NCBI GenBank assembly: GCA_928212115.1
Contig: CAKMRJ010005523.1
Span: forward strand, 246,946,629-247,010,628
DNA length: 64,000 nt
Direction: 5' to 3'
Source: Lactuca virosa
Lineage: Eukaryota; Streptophyta; Magnoliopsida; Asterales; Asteraceae
Position numbers and translations under genes: made by a program. The notes below the pieces were generated by a model. The model was not told where the DNA came from. It made no database searches and saw only the letters and a program-made list of their open reading frames with translations. Below, in pieces: positions 34,526-46,034 of this stretch (the stretch's first letter is position 1; each line of letters opens with the position of its first letter).

Positions 34526-36029
34526 CTACAATGGGAGAAAATCAAGTTAGTTGATTCAAGTCCTTAATATAACACCCAATATGAAATATTAAGGCTAGGA
34601 CCCAACACAATATTTTATAACTTGGAAGAGGGATGCCGTAATCCAAGCTATAAAATATTTGAAGGTAGGTGAATGACGATTCACCAATTTCCACCATGAA
34701 AAACGAAATAATTTATTAGGTTTTAATTGGATTTGAAACTCCTAGATCTTTTGAGATTCATTGAACTTTTCAATGGCATGTTTCAATCTCGATTGTGCCC
34801 TTCAGGTTTTGTGACTGGGATGCCGAGGATCACAAAACAAGGTGTGAATAACCATGCAAACTCACTTGGTACCCTTAATATTATCACCTAATCGATGTGC
34901 CGGTTAACCACACACGCTCCACCGATCTATGATAAACATTAAGTCACCCTTCATGATCCTTACTAGTCCAAGTTAGTGTGCCGGTTAACCACACACGCTC
35001 CACCAACGACTTGGTAAGGTACAAAGTGTGAATTTCATGGGTTAGCACCATATTCACATTTTCCTAAAGTAACTAAGATTGGGAATTTATAAAAGGTTTT
35101 AGTTACTTTATAATATTCATTATACTTTTAATGAGAATTTATAAGTCCTTGTCCTACCCGTTCGGCTAACGACCCTCCACCGATCAAGGAAGCGGTGGGT
35201 GAGAATGGACACCCATTAAGTTGCCATTTTATAGGCAACAACCTTATACCCCCCTTATAGACCAGCTTCGTGAATGAGGCCTACTAACGGTAAAACGACT
35301 TGATCTTATACATATATATAATAATTAACCATTAATGTTATAAATAGTATAAGGGTTAAATTTTAACTTTTAAAACTCTAAGGGTTTGGAATTAAAGTTT
35401 ATTAAAGTGTGTGAAACTTTACAAATTCCAAAACTTGAGGGCAAGTTTTGTAACTCTCCATAACTTTTCATTTCATAACTTATGAATTAAAGGTTCATAA
35501 AAATGAAGACTCTTCATTTTATGTAACTTATGTGTTTTAAGTGTGTGTTTAAAAGAAGTGACCTTTGGATATCCATAACTTGAGGACAAATTATGGACTC
35601 CATTAAAACACATAAATGATCAAGAATTAATCCTAAACAATTCAGCAAATAATTCATATCATCTTCTAAATTCATAAGAACATGAACATGATCATCAAAG
35701 TTTCAAGAATTATATGAACACATACAAAGCATGAAATTTTGATATAAGCTATTGTAAATGGATTAGAACTACCATTACACCAACTAAAACAAGTTTTAAA
35801 ACACCAAAACAGTTTAGGGTAATGTTTCTAGTCCATTTCCAGCAGCAAAAGTCGAAAATCTGCATTCTGAGGCTCCTACTCGCCGAGTGCACGAACCTAC
35901 TCGGCGAGTAGGATGAGTTTACACATGAACTCGGCGAGTCCCCCCATGGACTCGGCGAGTTCATCAGTCAGACAGCAAAAATCGACTTTTCATCACTATT
36001 TTGCATCAAGTATCAAACAAACAAGCCTA
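34526..36029 (-). other. Long 5-prime leader of the gag-only copia element
   Basis: About 1.5 kb separates the primer site from gag on the minus strand. It has no open frame of note. Close to the primer site (35870-35965) are four ACTCG-N-CGAGT palindromes, the same motif found in the gypsy LTRs. Two repeats of the phrase GTGCCGGTTAACCACACACGCTCCACC (near 34898 and 34978) are further downstream. The leader position suggests RNA-level roles such as packaging or dimerisation. That is inference. Confidence 0.65.
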
Positions 36030-36042
36030 GGCTCTGATACCA
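36030..36042 (-). other. Primer-binding site of the gag-only copia element
   Basis: On the minus strand, TGGTATCAGAGCC lies one base after the end of the 5-prime LTR (36044-36795). It is complementary to initiator tRNA-Met and sets the orientation. Confidence 0.93.
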
Positions 36043-36043
36043 C

Positions 36044-36795
36044 TGTTGGGTTTTGAGCATTCTAACACTTCCTAAGTGTACATGTAACCCTAATAACCTT
36101 GGATCTATGTTTGTCTAAGGTACATGCAAAATATTATTTTCCAAGGTTTATAACCTATCTAGCATGGCATGGGGTACTTTTAAACATAAAAGGACTAGAT
36201 GAATTACATACCTTTTGTTGATTGTTGATTCCTTGGAGTTTGAGAGCCAAGCACCAATAATGTGAATGCCTCAAATGGAAATCACAAATCACCACAAACT
36301 TGGAAAATGTATGAGAGAGTATACTAACACTTAGAAATCGACGACCACTATTACACACACACTTAGGGTCTTTTTCATGCAACATAAGCTTGTTTATATA
36401 GTGTGCATGGTTAGGGTGAAACCCTAATAACCCATGTCTTTTCCTCTTCCAAGGATCCATGGGTTAAAAGCTCCATGGATCATCCATGGACTTCCATATA
36501 AGCTTAGCCCATTAACAAATGAGCATTAGCCCACACCATATAAATACAATAGCCCATGATTTAATTAGTCTTCCTTTTAATCACTAATTCATAATTAATT
36601 CAAGATTAAAACTAATTAAATAACATGACTTTATATTAATATATTATAACTTATAATATATTAATAAATCGTAAGTATACAATTCTCATAAAATTATCCA
36701 TAAACAGTTTGGGTGAAGTGCAACCCAAATGGACCATGTCGGGTCGGGTCAAGTATATACCAAATAAGTTATGGACTTAGACACCTTATCCAACA
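36044..36795 (-). repeat. 5-prime LTR of the gag-only copia element
   Basis: A 752-bp LTR, nearly identical to the one at 29155-29906. Its promoter would drive the minus-strand gag transcript. Confidence 0.93.
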
Positions 36796-36800
36796 GTAAG

Positions 36801-37276
36801 ACGTTAGTTGAATCAAAGTGGGGGATAATCATCCAAGGATTTAGAAGTAGGAGCAGTTTTGAAAAGTGGGATAAGTTTTGCATCCTTGTTTGGAATGAAG
36901 ACAGCCCAAGCAGCTGTATGGTTTGAGGATAGTATGAGATGGAAGTTCGGAAAAACTTGCCAATAAGGAGATCGCATTCCCGTAATATTTGCTAGCAAGC
37001 CTTAGGGAATCAGGTTGGGGATTTCAGTCAGAACATGAGTTCAGTTGAGTGCGGGTCAAGCGCGTGTTCGACCCAGTATTAGAGTGTTGTAAGTCTGCGG
37101 GTGGTAGCCGTAGCATTCACTAGCAGCCAGATAGTATTAGAGTGTTGTAAGTCTGCGGGAGTAGCCATAGCATTCACTAGCAGCAGATAGTGATAGAGTG
37201 TTGTAAGTATGTGGGTGTAGCCGTAACATTCACTAGGGTGGTAGATAGCGTGAATGCATTGTTAGGACGCAGAAAG
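36801..37276 (+). other. Gypsy internal fragment with tandem repeats
   Basis: This is a piece of the 23-kb gypsy interior between two copia insertions. It is too decayed to assign to a pol domain. At about 37075-37240 a unit near 58 bp (ATTAGAGTGTTGTAAGTCTGCGGG followed by AGCCGTAGCATTCACTAG) is present three times. Confidence 0.65.
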
Positions 37277-40200
37277 TGTTGGGTTTTAGTATACTACAAC
37301 ATCCTATGGTGCACATACAACCCTAAATACCTTGGATCTATGTTTTCTCCATTATACATGCAAATGGTTTCCAAGGCATTAAACCTATAACTAGCATGCA
37401 TTTGACATAAACCATATAATATACTAGTTAGGGAAACATACCTTTTATGTGGCTTGAAGTCTTGATGTATTTGGCCTTAAGAGCTTAGCACCAATAGTAT
37501 GAAATGCCTCAAATGGAATCACAACACACCTAGGACAAAGGTGGCTCTTGAGAGAGAATTCCATGCACCAAAACACCTCCATATTTCTCTAAGAAAAGAA
37601 GTGGTGATTTTGGCTATGGAGTAACCTATTTATATGTAGGATTCCAAGGGTCATGGGTATAACCCATAATCCATACCCATGGGTTTTATGATCCATGGTT
37701 CATGTGGCCCAACTCTTTATGTATGCATACATAAACTTGGTCCAACATGGATCATAAGCCCAACACATATAAATATAACTAATTATCATAATTAGTCCCC
37801 ATAGATTTAATTAGTCTCTTTTGATCACTAAATTAATTCCAAATTAATTCTTGATCGATACTAATTAAAACATATGATTTCATATTAATATATTATAACT
37901 TATAATATATTAATAAACCATAAATAACCTTCTCTCAAAAGTCCATCCTAACAAATTGTCCTGATGATATGCAACCCAAATGGACCATGCTACTCTCGAG
38001 TCAAGTACATACCAATAATAGTTATGGGCTTAGACATCTAATCCAACAGTCTCCCACTTGGATAAGTCTAAGACTATTATTGCAAGTACGACTTCATAAC
38101 CCGACTAGCAATCGTAGCTCTTAAAGCCGCTGTCGAACTCTGAACAAATCAATGACGCGTCCATTAGATAAGGGATCATATATTCCTCCATTCTAGATAT
38201 CATATGGACTGAGACATGGATTATAATCATTCTCTCTGTCCATTTTTTGTTTCCCGATTTTCGATTTATGATGACTGACTGATTGAACAAATCAAATCAG
38301 TCCTGGCTTGGCCAAGCACTCACATGTGTCATCGCTAAATCATCGAGGGGCCCACATATATCGCTTTTATCCCGAAGGAAAAAGGAATGGATAAACTTCG
38401 ACTCATATGGCTTGTTCTACTACTTGTTGAATCATACACAAAGGCACGTTTTATAACATCGAGTTACCAAATGCGTTTTCGTGCAATCAATGTATAACCA
38501 ACTCATAGTAACAACTCATATCTCTAGGTTTGAAGAATATAAGATATTATCGTCTCATGATCACTCGTGATAAAATCCATGAAGTGATTCAAATGAGCGC
38601 GGGTTGAATCCAATACTCAGAACTTATGAGCACTCATGAGTGTTGTAGCACCACTTTGTCCACCAACTTGGACCTCTACAAACCAACCCATGACAGTCTT
38701 GATTCATATCTACTTCCAACATATGACCGACTGTGGATGGTTTGAATAACTTAATCATTCAGGAAGAGCGACTTAGTTATTCTGGAAGTCAAAACATGCA
38801 AAGTGAAACACAAGAATAAATGAACCAAATATGGTATCAAACCCTATGAATATAAATAAACACTTTTATTTATCACCATACTGATTACTCATTATTCATT
38901 GTTTCGGTTTTATCAACTTTATACTTGAATTAAAAACACTAGTTGTCCCATGCTCCAAGCATGTACACTATGTTTTTCTTAAACAATAGTTTTTCCATAC
39001 ACCAAGTATGCACTCTATGTTTGTCTATGATCCTTACTTTGTGAAATAAACCAATTGAACATAATTTCAATGATTCTAATTTCACACTCCCAAATCCTTA
39101 TCGAAAAATGTGAGAATTTCAAATTCCTATCATTTATCGAAATCTGTTTAGATTTTAAACTTATATGCACTGACCCTCCTGTAATGAATATGTACAAAGT
39201 CACAAAGACTTGTCAACAGTCATTATAAGGTATTCCAATGGAGATCAACTCCATGGAAACTAAGTCTCATATTCAAAGTACATTGCTTTGGACATGCTTC
39301 TTGCATTAAGTTTTCTAATCTTACACAGATAACTTCCACCTATGGAGACAACTCCATATTCTCATTTTGACTATCACTTCTGAACAAGAGATGCCTCTTT
39401 TCAGAATATGTCAATATGGTCCTTCCAAAATTAGCACTATACTTCCAACTGTCCCTGAGCAACTAATCTTTGGTAAACCTCAGATTGCCCTCGACAATTG
39501 CTTAAGCATTTTAGTCATATCCAATTCTAGACCTTTTCCCTTCTTAATGCCTCTGGGCATTTGGAAAAATTTAGAAATGACAAATATTATAGCACATGCA
39601 ATCGATCCTGTACCCAAAGCAAATGGTACATGATTCATGATGTCTCACATAAAGACATGATTCTAGACCAGTCTTTTGCTACAATATTTTTATTTGCCAT
39701 GTTTTCAAAATTTGACTATGAAGAGGGATGCCGTAATCATAATCGAATTTTGAGAACGCAATATATAGAATTTCCTTAAGTTGAACCAATCCAACATGAA
39801 ATTCATATATATATTCTTGACTAAAGATGATTAAGGTCTCAATCTAAGCCTTTAGAACTGAAATGAAGTATATCCTCTCCCTTAATTATAGCAAAACAAC
39901 TTTTTCAATCCCTGCAGCCTCACGAATTGAAACTTTTGTTTTCTATAATTAACATTGCTAACTTGCAACACTAACAATAATTATCATGCTCCCACTAACA
40001 TGATGATTATTAGCATAACACTTATGCTCCCACTAGCTTTAACATGTACTCAGAAATCAGCTGGACTTCTAGAAATCAATACTTTATTGACTTTCTTACC
40101 AAAGTTCAGATTTCTGATACGAGATGCTTTGATAAAACTTTATCAAAATCATACACCTTTCCTTAGGTAGCATGCATGTGTGTCTAAACAATTTCAGAAC

Positions 40201-41756
40201 TATGAAAAGGGATGTCGTAATCATAGTCTCAATTGTTTAGACCTTTTGCTATCTGCTTCAAATCTACTAGGTGGAAGTGTTTCCTCGCCATCATTTTCAT
40301 GAATCGGAGAGAAACCTTATGACCCTTAGATTTTATGGTGTATGTGTTCTTATCCATGTGAATCGTCAAAACCATAGTCACAAGACAAGGATAATGACAA
40401 ATCCAAACTCATATGGACTGAACTTATGCAATCTTAACTTCTTGCCACATGGCAGTACAGGGCCTGCCATTGCTTCCAAGTTGTTATGCAACCAATTGAG
40501 AACTTTCAGAACTCCTATGCAAAGCCAACTTTAACTGGAATGGGCACAAAATATGTCAACACGATAGGTTATAAACCTCAAGTCGTGTGCTAGTGAAGAA
40601 CCTCAGGTTTTATTCTTAATTAGTTCTTGAAATTCTTTTTAGGATCTTTAAGACTCCCACTATCCTCTTGACATATAAGACTATCTTGCCAAATATTCAA
40701 GAGATAGTGCGGATTCTTTATCAAGACAAACACTTCACACAATTAGCCTTAGTTGGTCTTTGTTTTATCCAAAACATCACAACTTACCAATTTCAAATGT
40801 ACAAGAGTAGGACACTTTTACTCTTACATTTGACAAGTGTTTTAAACCTTTCTTTAAGATATGTCACTCAAGTTACAATCTTGGAGTATGACTCTAAGAA
40901 TTGTTTTGGAACGAAGTATGACTCATCTTCCTGATCTAACCATTTCAACAATTCATGACTCCTCTTCTTAGTCATAAGAATGCACTAAGATGACCTTTAG
41001 AGAACTAATTGTGATATGATTTCTAAATCATTAAGATGATCACAAACATGATACTAAAGTACTCTCCCATCTTTTCAGATTTGAGAAACTTTTATCTTTT
41101 TGCCTAATTTGATTCTTCCCATTCGTTCTGCCATACATTGAGACTTTTCCATTGTTTCAGAATTATACTTAAACTTGTAAGTATAACCATATTTACTAAA
41201 CTTTAGTAAATCAAATAGTCTTAACGAGCTTTGTGGTGGACATGACCAGTGCACAAGAATGTGTACTCGATCCCTTTAGTCCTTTACTTGACTCACACAT
41301 CCATGTGCACAAGTAATTAGTCTTGATTTTCCAATGCTTGAAAGTTCTCATTCATCATACTATTCAACTTGCATGATTCCAAGTTTCGGTCCAATTGAAA
41401 CTTGGGCGATGAGGAACTTTCCTGATTTGGTAAATTTAGACACTACCACAAATGAAAGAATCAAATCCATTTTCCAATATTGCTGTCAGTGGAATCATAT
41501 AAGCAACAATTTTCCACAAATGCCATTGTAAGGATACTTCAAATAAATAAAATTAAACAATTTTCTTTTATTTTAAAACTTTGCGGAAATTCTGATGCGA
41601 TCGAAATCCACCTTCGCGATCAGAATCAGCATATACTTCCTTTAAGATTTCTCTCTATTTTTTGATTCTGAAAACATCAACATGTGACCCAGTCACATCA
41701 TGTAATGAGGATCTCAGAATAGAACTTAACAAAGTTAGATAATGGGCTCTACCTGA
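37277..41756 (-). mobile_element. Truncated second copy of the gag-less copia family
   Basis: A 772-bp LTR (37277-38048; TGTTGG to CCAACA) is followed by the polypurine tract and about 3.7 kb of internal sequence that follows 29907-33820 of the intact copy throughout, with many substitutions and indels. Homology ends near 41756, within a few bases of the splice-donor-like site that terminates gag in the intact copy. The gag gene, leader and 5-prime LTR are absent, so there is no target duplication to check. It is older than the intact copy judging by divergence. Confidence 0.8.
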
Positions 41757-42127
41757 TTATCGGAGCATTGGCCAAGTATAAGTGAATCACAGGGATAAGT
41801 GGATATGTGATTCTGTTTTCTAGTGGGAGCCTTGAGTTATCGGGAGATGAGTAGGCAGCTGAGAGACAAGTGGACTGGATTCGACAATAATGATTCAGTA
41901 AGAGTGGTCTGTCAGGGATTCAGAGCATCTCGAGACAGCAGAATTCAGATGAAGTAGATGTGATATTGTTGCGAAGAATTGGTTCGCCTGCGGATGATAG
42001 GGCTTTGCGATGACTGGTCACGGCTACCCTGAGAAGGCTAGGGTGTACCCAGGATTATGGCCATGTTACTTGAGAAGTTAGCGTGTAAGGAATAGTAAGG
42101 AATGATTTCGAGGACGAAATCTAATTT
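41757..42127 (+). pseudogene. Gypsy pol 3-prime end relic
   Basis: The segment resumes the gypsy interior. Frames are broken, but the end TTTCGAGGACGAAATC just before the polypurine tract is characteristic of the last codons of chromovirus integrase/chromodomain genes. No integrase motif survives intact. Confidence 0.55.
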
Positions 42128-42140
42128 AAGTGGGGGAGAG
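42128..42140 (+). other. Polypurine tract of the gypsy element
   Basis: AAGTGGGGGAGAG lies directly before the 3-prime LTR and would prime plus-strand DNA synthesis during reverse transcription. Confidence 0.9.
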
Positions 42141-42141
42141 T

Positions 42142-45026
42142 TGTAACGTCCCGTTTATTTACATAAATTAGTAAATGTAAGTCCCGGACTAATTTGTGAA
42201 GAATTTTAAAAGTTGGGGGTTAAAAGTGTAAGTTCGGGACTAAATTGAAAAGGATTTCGGAGGTCAGGGTGCGTTTGGTAATTTATGGACTTGAATTGAA
42301 AAGATTTGAAGACTTAAGGGTTTATTGGTAATTTAGGGATCTATTATGAAAAAAAATTATGGGATCAGGGCTTAAAAGGTAAGTTTTGGATTCAGTTGTA
42401 AAGATTTCTGAAGGCAGGGTTAAAAGTGTAAAATATGGATTAGTTTGAAAGAAATGAGGGAAAGGAGGGGCTTAACTTGTCATTATGGGGCAAAGTTTCG
42501 TGAGTCATGTATATAACCCAACATCACCGGGTGCCAAACCATAACCCTAAAGATATGATGTCGGCTGTCACCCCACTCCCTTTCATCCTCCAGCCGCCAA
42601 CCTTATGACTCCTACCGGTGCCGCCATACTTCCTCCGCCACCGCCGCTAAGGCCTCAAACCTCCGAGCCCGACCACCTTGCTTCCTCCTACTGCCGGGAG
42701 GTCCATTGGCGACCAGGTCGGAGCAAGGAATGCCAACGAGAGGGCTGTGGATCTCCTCAGTCGCCGCCCAGCCGAGTTTATCCGTCGCTGCGCCGCCAAG
42801 CCCGCTGCCGCCTCCATCTTTGTTGGAATCGGAGACCGACGACTTCAGCGACTGTTATAGGCCATAGTCGAGTCATTCACTGTTGCATCTCCCTTTCATG
42901 CTCATCACCGTAGATGCCGCTGTTGCCGCTAGCACAACCATTTCCGGCGCCGCCTTGCGATTGTTTCACCGGAAGCCGCTGTCAAACCCTAGCCGCCACC
43001 ACTGCCGCCTTCTCATGTCGTTGTACCACTGTGGGACGTCATGCTGCTGTCGGACCTCCGTGAACCACCAGGTGGGTGGTTGGGATACATCTCGTAAATT
43101 AGGAGCACGTGTGTATGGGTTGTATGTGTTTATTTGGCCGGAAAAAGTCGTTGCCGCCAAGCACCACCGCCGACCACCAGGTTGTGGCTGTGTGTGTGTG
43201 AGTGAGTGTGTGTGCTTATGTTTGGATTAAACATTGTAATTGTAATTAGCTTTGATTAATAATAAAAATAATAATAACCACCACCGTAAGGTGGTGGCCG
43301 CCGCCGTGAGCCGCCATTGACCACCACTACCCGAGGTGGTAGTGGGTGGTGCCCCACAAGCAAAACCCTAATGGACCTAGCAAAACCCTAATGGGCTTAA
43401 AGATTAATTTTGGGCCTATTGGGCCATGGTTGGGTGGAAACCCTAATTAGGGTTTAGAAAACCCTAATTGTGAGTAGTTGGGCCTTGGACTTATTGGACC
43501 CACTTTTGGGCCATTGAGATTGGATTGTGTATTAAGCCCAATTTCTCCATATCATTTATCTAGTAGAGTAAAGGACTTAATGGATTAAGTTCTTAATGGG
43601 TTAAGTAAGAAACACTTAACCCTAATCGTTATTTTATGTGAAACCCTAATTTCACTTGGGCCGTGAGTTGGGCCTTTCGATTGGGCTTTGGTAATTGGTT
43701 TATTAATGGGCCATCCAAGAATAATCAAATGGACTAGAATAATTAGTTGGGCTTAGGGTAAGGCCCATATGAAGGATTGGGCCCAATTTGGAAAATTGGG
43801 CCATATGTTGGGCTTTAAGCCATAGTTGGAATTTTGGGCCTTTGGATTGGGCCTTGGGCTTGAATCAAGCCAAGTTAGGGGTAAAGTAGTCTTTTACCCC
43901 CAAGCATGGACTTATGACTATGAGTTGGAACCCAATCATTAATTGGGTGTTATTTTGATATTGACAGATCGGGAATCTGTCATCCAGCTTGATGACTTGT
44001 CAGCCAGCAGCCCGGGATTTATTCGCGGGACTTCAGCAGTGCGAGGTGAGTCCTCTTCCAGTAGGAACGGGTCTAAGGCACCAAGGCCGGCCCGTATATG
44101 AGATGTGATAGTAGCTGAGTGTGGGCGGGGCCCGTATCTCATTATTATCTGAGTATAGATATCAGTCAGATTATTGGATTGCTATATTTGTTGTCTGTGC
44201 GATGCTTGTATGTGTTGTTAGGAATGCGAGTGTGGGCGGGGCCCGTATCTCATAGTAGTGAGTGTGGGCGGGGCCCGTATCTCATAGATAGCTGATATAG
44301 TATATATTTATATGCTAGTGATATTTGTTGTTCGTTTAGAGCTTGTATGTATTTTCATGACTAGTGAGTGTGGGCGGGGCCCGTATCTCACAGTGGTCGA
44401 GTGTGGGCGGGGCCCGTATCTCTTTTTAGTCGAGTGTGGGCGGGGCCCGTATCTCGTAGCTGTACTCGATTATGATATAGGACTGAACGATAGATTAGTT
44501 AAACATATTGTATGTGTGATACTTGTATGTTTTGGCATAACAGCTGAGTGTGGGCGGGGCCCGTATCTCACAGTAGTCGAGTGTGGGCGGGGCCTGTATC
44601 TCGAAGTAGCTGAGTGTGGGCGGAGCCCGTATCTCAGAGATAGCGGAGTGTGGGCGGGGACCGTATCTCCTAGTTAGCGGAGTGTGGGCGGGGCCCGTAT
44701 CTCCATGAGTGTGGGTGGGGCCCGTATCTCCTAGTTGCATGTTATATGTGCATGGTATGTGGTAGTTTGGGGAGACTCACTAAGCTTCGTGCTTACGGTT
44801 AGCAGTTTTGGTTTCAGGTACTTCGGTTTCCAAAAGAGGAGCTCGAGATGATTACAGTGCACCCACCATTTATTCAGCCTGGAATGTTTATACTCTGATA
44901 TATATTTCACAGACATTAAGATATTCTTGGGATACACGATTCATGATTTCTATATGTTGAATGATAGATATGGTTTTATTAATGATTTAAAACGAAATTT
45001 TTAGACTGTATTTTTGGGATGTTGCA
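42142..45026 (+). repeat. 3-prime LTR of the gypsy element (uninterrupted)
   Basis: A 2,885-bp LTR beginning TGTAACG. Its last bases read GATGTTGCA instead of the GATGTTACA in the other LTR, a point change next to the end. It shows the empty site for the solo LTR near 42936 and carries twelve GGGCGGGGCCCG units (44117-44733) against eleven in the partner. Confidence 0.93.
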
Positions 45027-45176
45027 CCCTAATTTCCGGGGTTTTGCACACTATTTAAAGGATCATAAGCCTCATTCAGCCCCCTTGCACCCTCTTGAGA
45101 GTCCAACAAACCCTAATCTGTGTGTGTGCTTCTTTCTAGTGTGTTTTAAGCTTTGGAAGGTGGATCCTTGTAAGAA
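45027..45176 (+). mobile_element. Outer gypsy-type LTR fragment (right part)
   Basis: It resumes the LTR begun at 21652 after the CCCTA duplication. A TATA-like CTATTTAAAG (45051-45060) and a leader-like CT-rich stretch follow. It is cut at 45177 by the start of another LTR. Confidence 0.65.
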
Positions 45177-46034
45177 TGTAACATCCCGAGATTTGGCAGG
45201 TATTCCCGAACCCTCTTCTATCATTTCCTTATCATTTATAGTCCTTGGAGGTTGGAAGTGAAGAGGCAAGTTTGGTTTAAGGGCCAAGTTTGCAAACTTG
45301 GGCCAAAAAGGAGTACGATGCGCGTACATAAGAGTACGCTAAGCGTACTTATGTCTGCCTTAGTACGCTGGGCGTACACTTGTGTACGCTGGGCGTACTA
45401 ATGTCTGGGTGAAACCCTAATATTTAGGGTTTGGGGCCTATATAAGCAACATTATGAGCCTCAAAACCTCCCTCACCTCAGCATCCACATATTACATTCG
45501 TCCTCCCCAAACCCTATCCTCTCCTTTGTGTGTTTAAGCTTATTTGGTGTGTTCTTGAAGAACAAAGGTCAAGATGAGAACTTTATACCTCCAACAACTT
45601 AGAAATCTGAAGGAGATGATGGATCCAAGCTGATTCCTTGCTTCATTACACCAAAATGATCTTCCTCTTTCCTCAAGCTCCACTAAAATCCAAGAATAAG
45701 GCCTTCAATCAAGCAACCAAGCTCTTAAACACCCATGGAGGCTAGGGTTTCACGGTGAGGGGTTGGAGGCTGAAGAAGATGGCCTAATCCTTGAGATTAG
45801 GTGCTTAAATATAGAAGAAACCCTAATATATCATGAGCTTGGGTTGTAGTTGTTGCCACGTCGTGGCCTTCTTTCTGCCACGTCATGTAAGCCATCTAGA
45901 TACATGTTTCATGCATTGGCATACCACGTCGTGGTGGTTCATTCACCACGTTGTGACACAAGGTTTTTCCCAAAAAACATTACCTTGATTTTTTTAAGAC
46001 CTCAATCGATCTACTCTGGAAAACGGGTGTTACA
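45177..46034 (+). mobile_element. LTR fragment with GTACGC and CCACGTCGTGG palindromes
   Basis: The start TGTAACATCCCGAG and a TATA box (CTATATAAG, 45438-45446) mark a gypsy-type LTR. Upstream of the TATA are four copies of an imperfect palindrome near GTACGCTGGGCGTAC (45312-45390). Near the right end are copies of CCACGTCGTGG (45856-45945). The fragment ends TGTTACA but, at 858 bp, lacks the usual distal part, and I see no target duplication, so it is probably truncated. Confidence 0.6.

Larger units (their letters stand above)
29155..36795 (-). mobile_element. Gag-only (TR-GAG type) Ty1/copia element
   Basis: Perfect GTAAG target duplications (29150-29154 and 36796-36800) flank the element. 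Both LTRs are exactly 752 bp (29155-29906 and 36044-36795), start TGTTGG, end CCAACA and differ at about eight sites by eye, so insertion is recent. The initiator tRNA-Met primer site is next to the right LTR and the polypurine tract is next to the left LTR, so the element reads on the minus strand. It keeps an intact gag frame but about 3.9 kb between gag and the 3-prime LTR contains no recognisable protease, integrase, reverse transcriptase or RNase H. It would need polymerase from an autonomous relative. Confidence 0.92.
21832..45026 (+). mobile_element. Ty3/gypsy retrotransposon, nested and non-coding now
   Basis: Perfect 5-bp target duplications CCCTA (21827-21831 and 45027-45031) flank the whole element. 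The 5-prime LTR (21832-26752) is interrupted by a solo LTR; without it the LTR is about 2,853 bp, close to the 2,885 bp of the 3-prime LTR (42142-45026). A primer-binding site complementary to initiator tRNA-Met follows the left LTR, and a polypurine tract precedes the right one. The phrase TTTCGAGGACGAAAT just before the tract, and the LTR style, point to the Del/Tekay chromovirus group. Internal DNA holds only decayed gag and reverse transcriptase pieces and two copia insertions. LTRs agree at roughly 98 percent by eye, so insertion was fairly recent. Confidence 0.93.
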
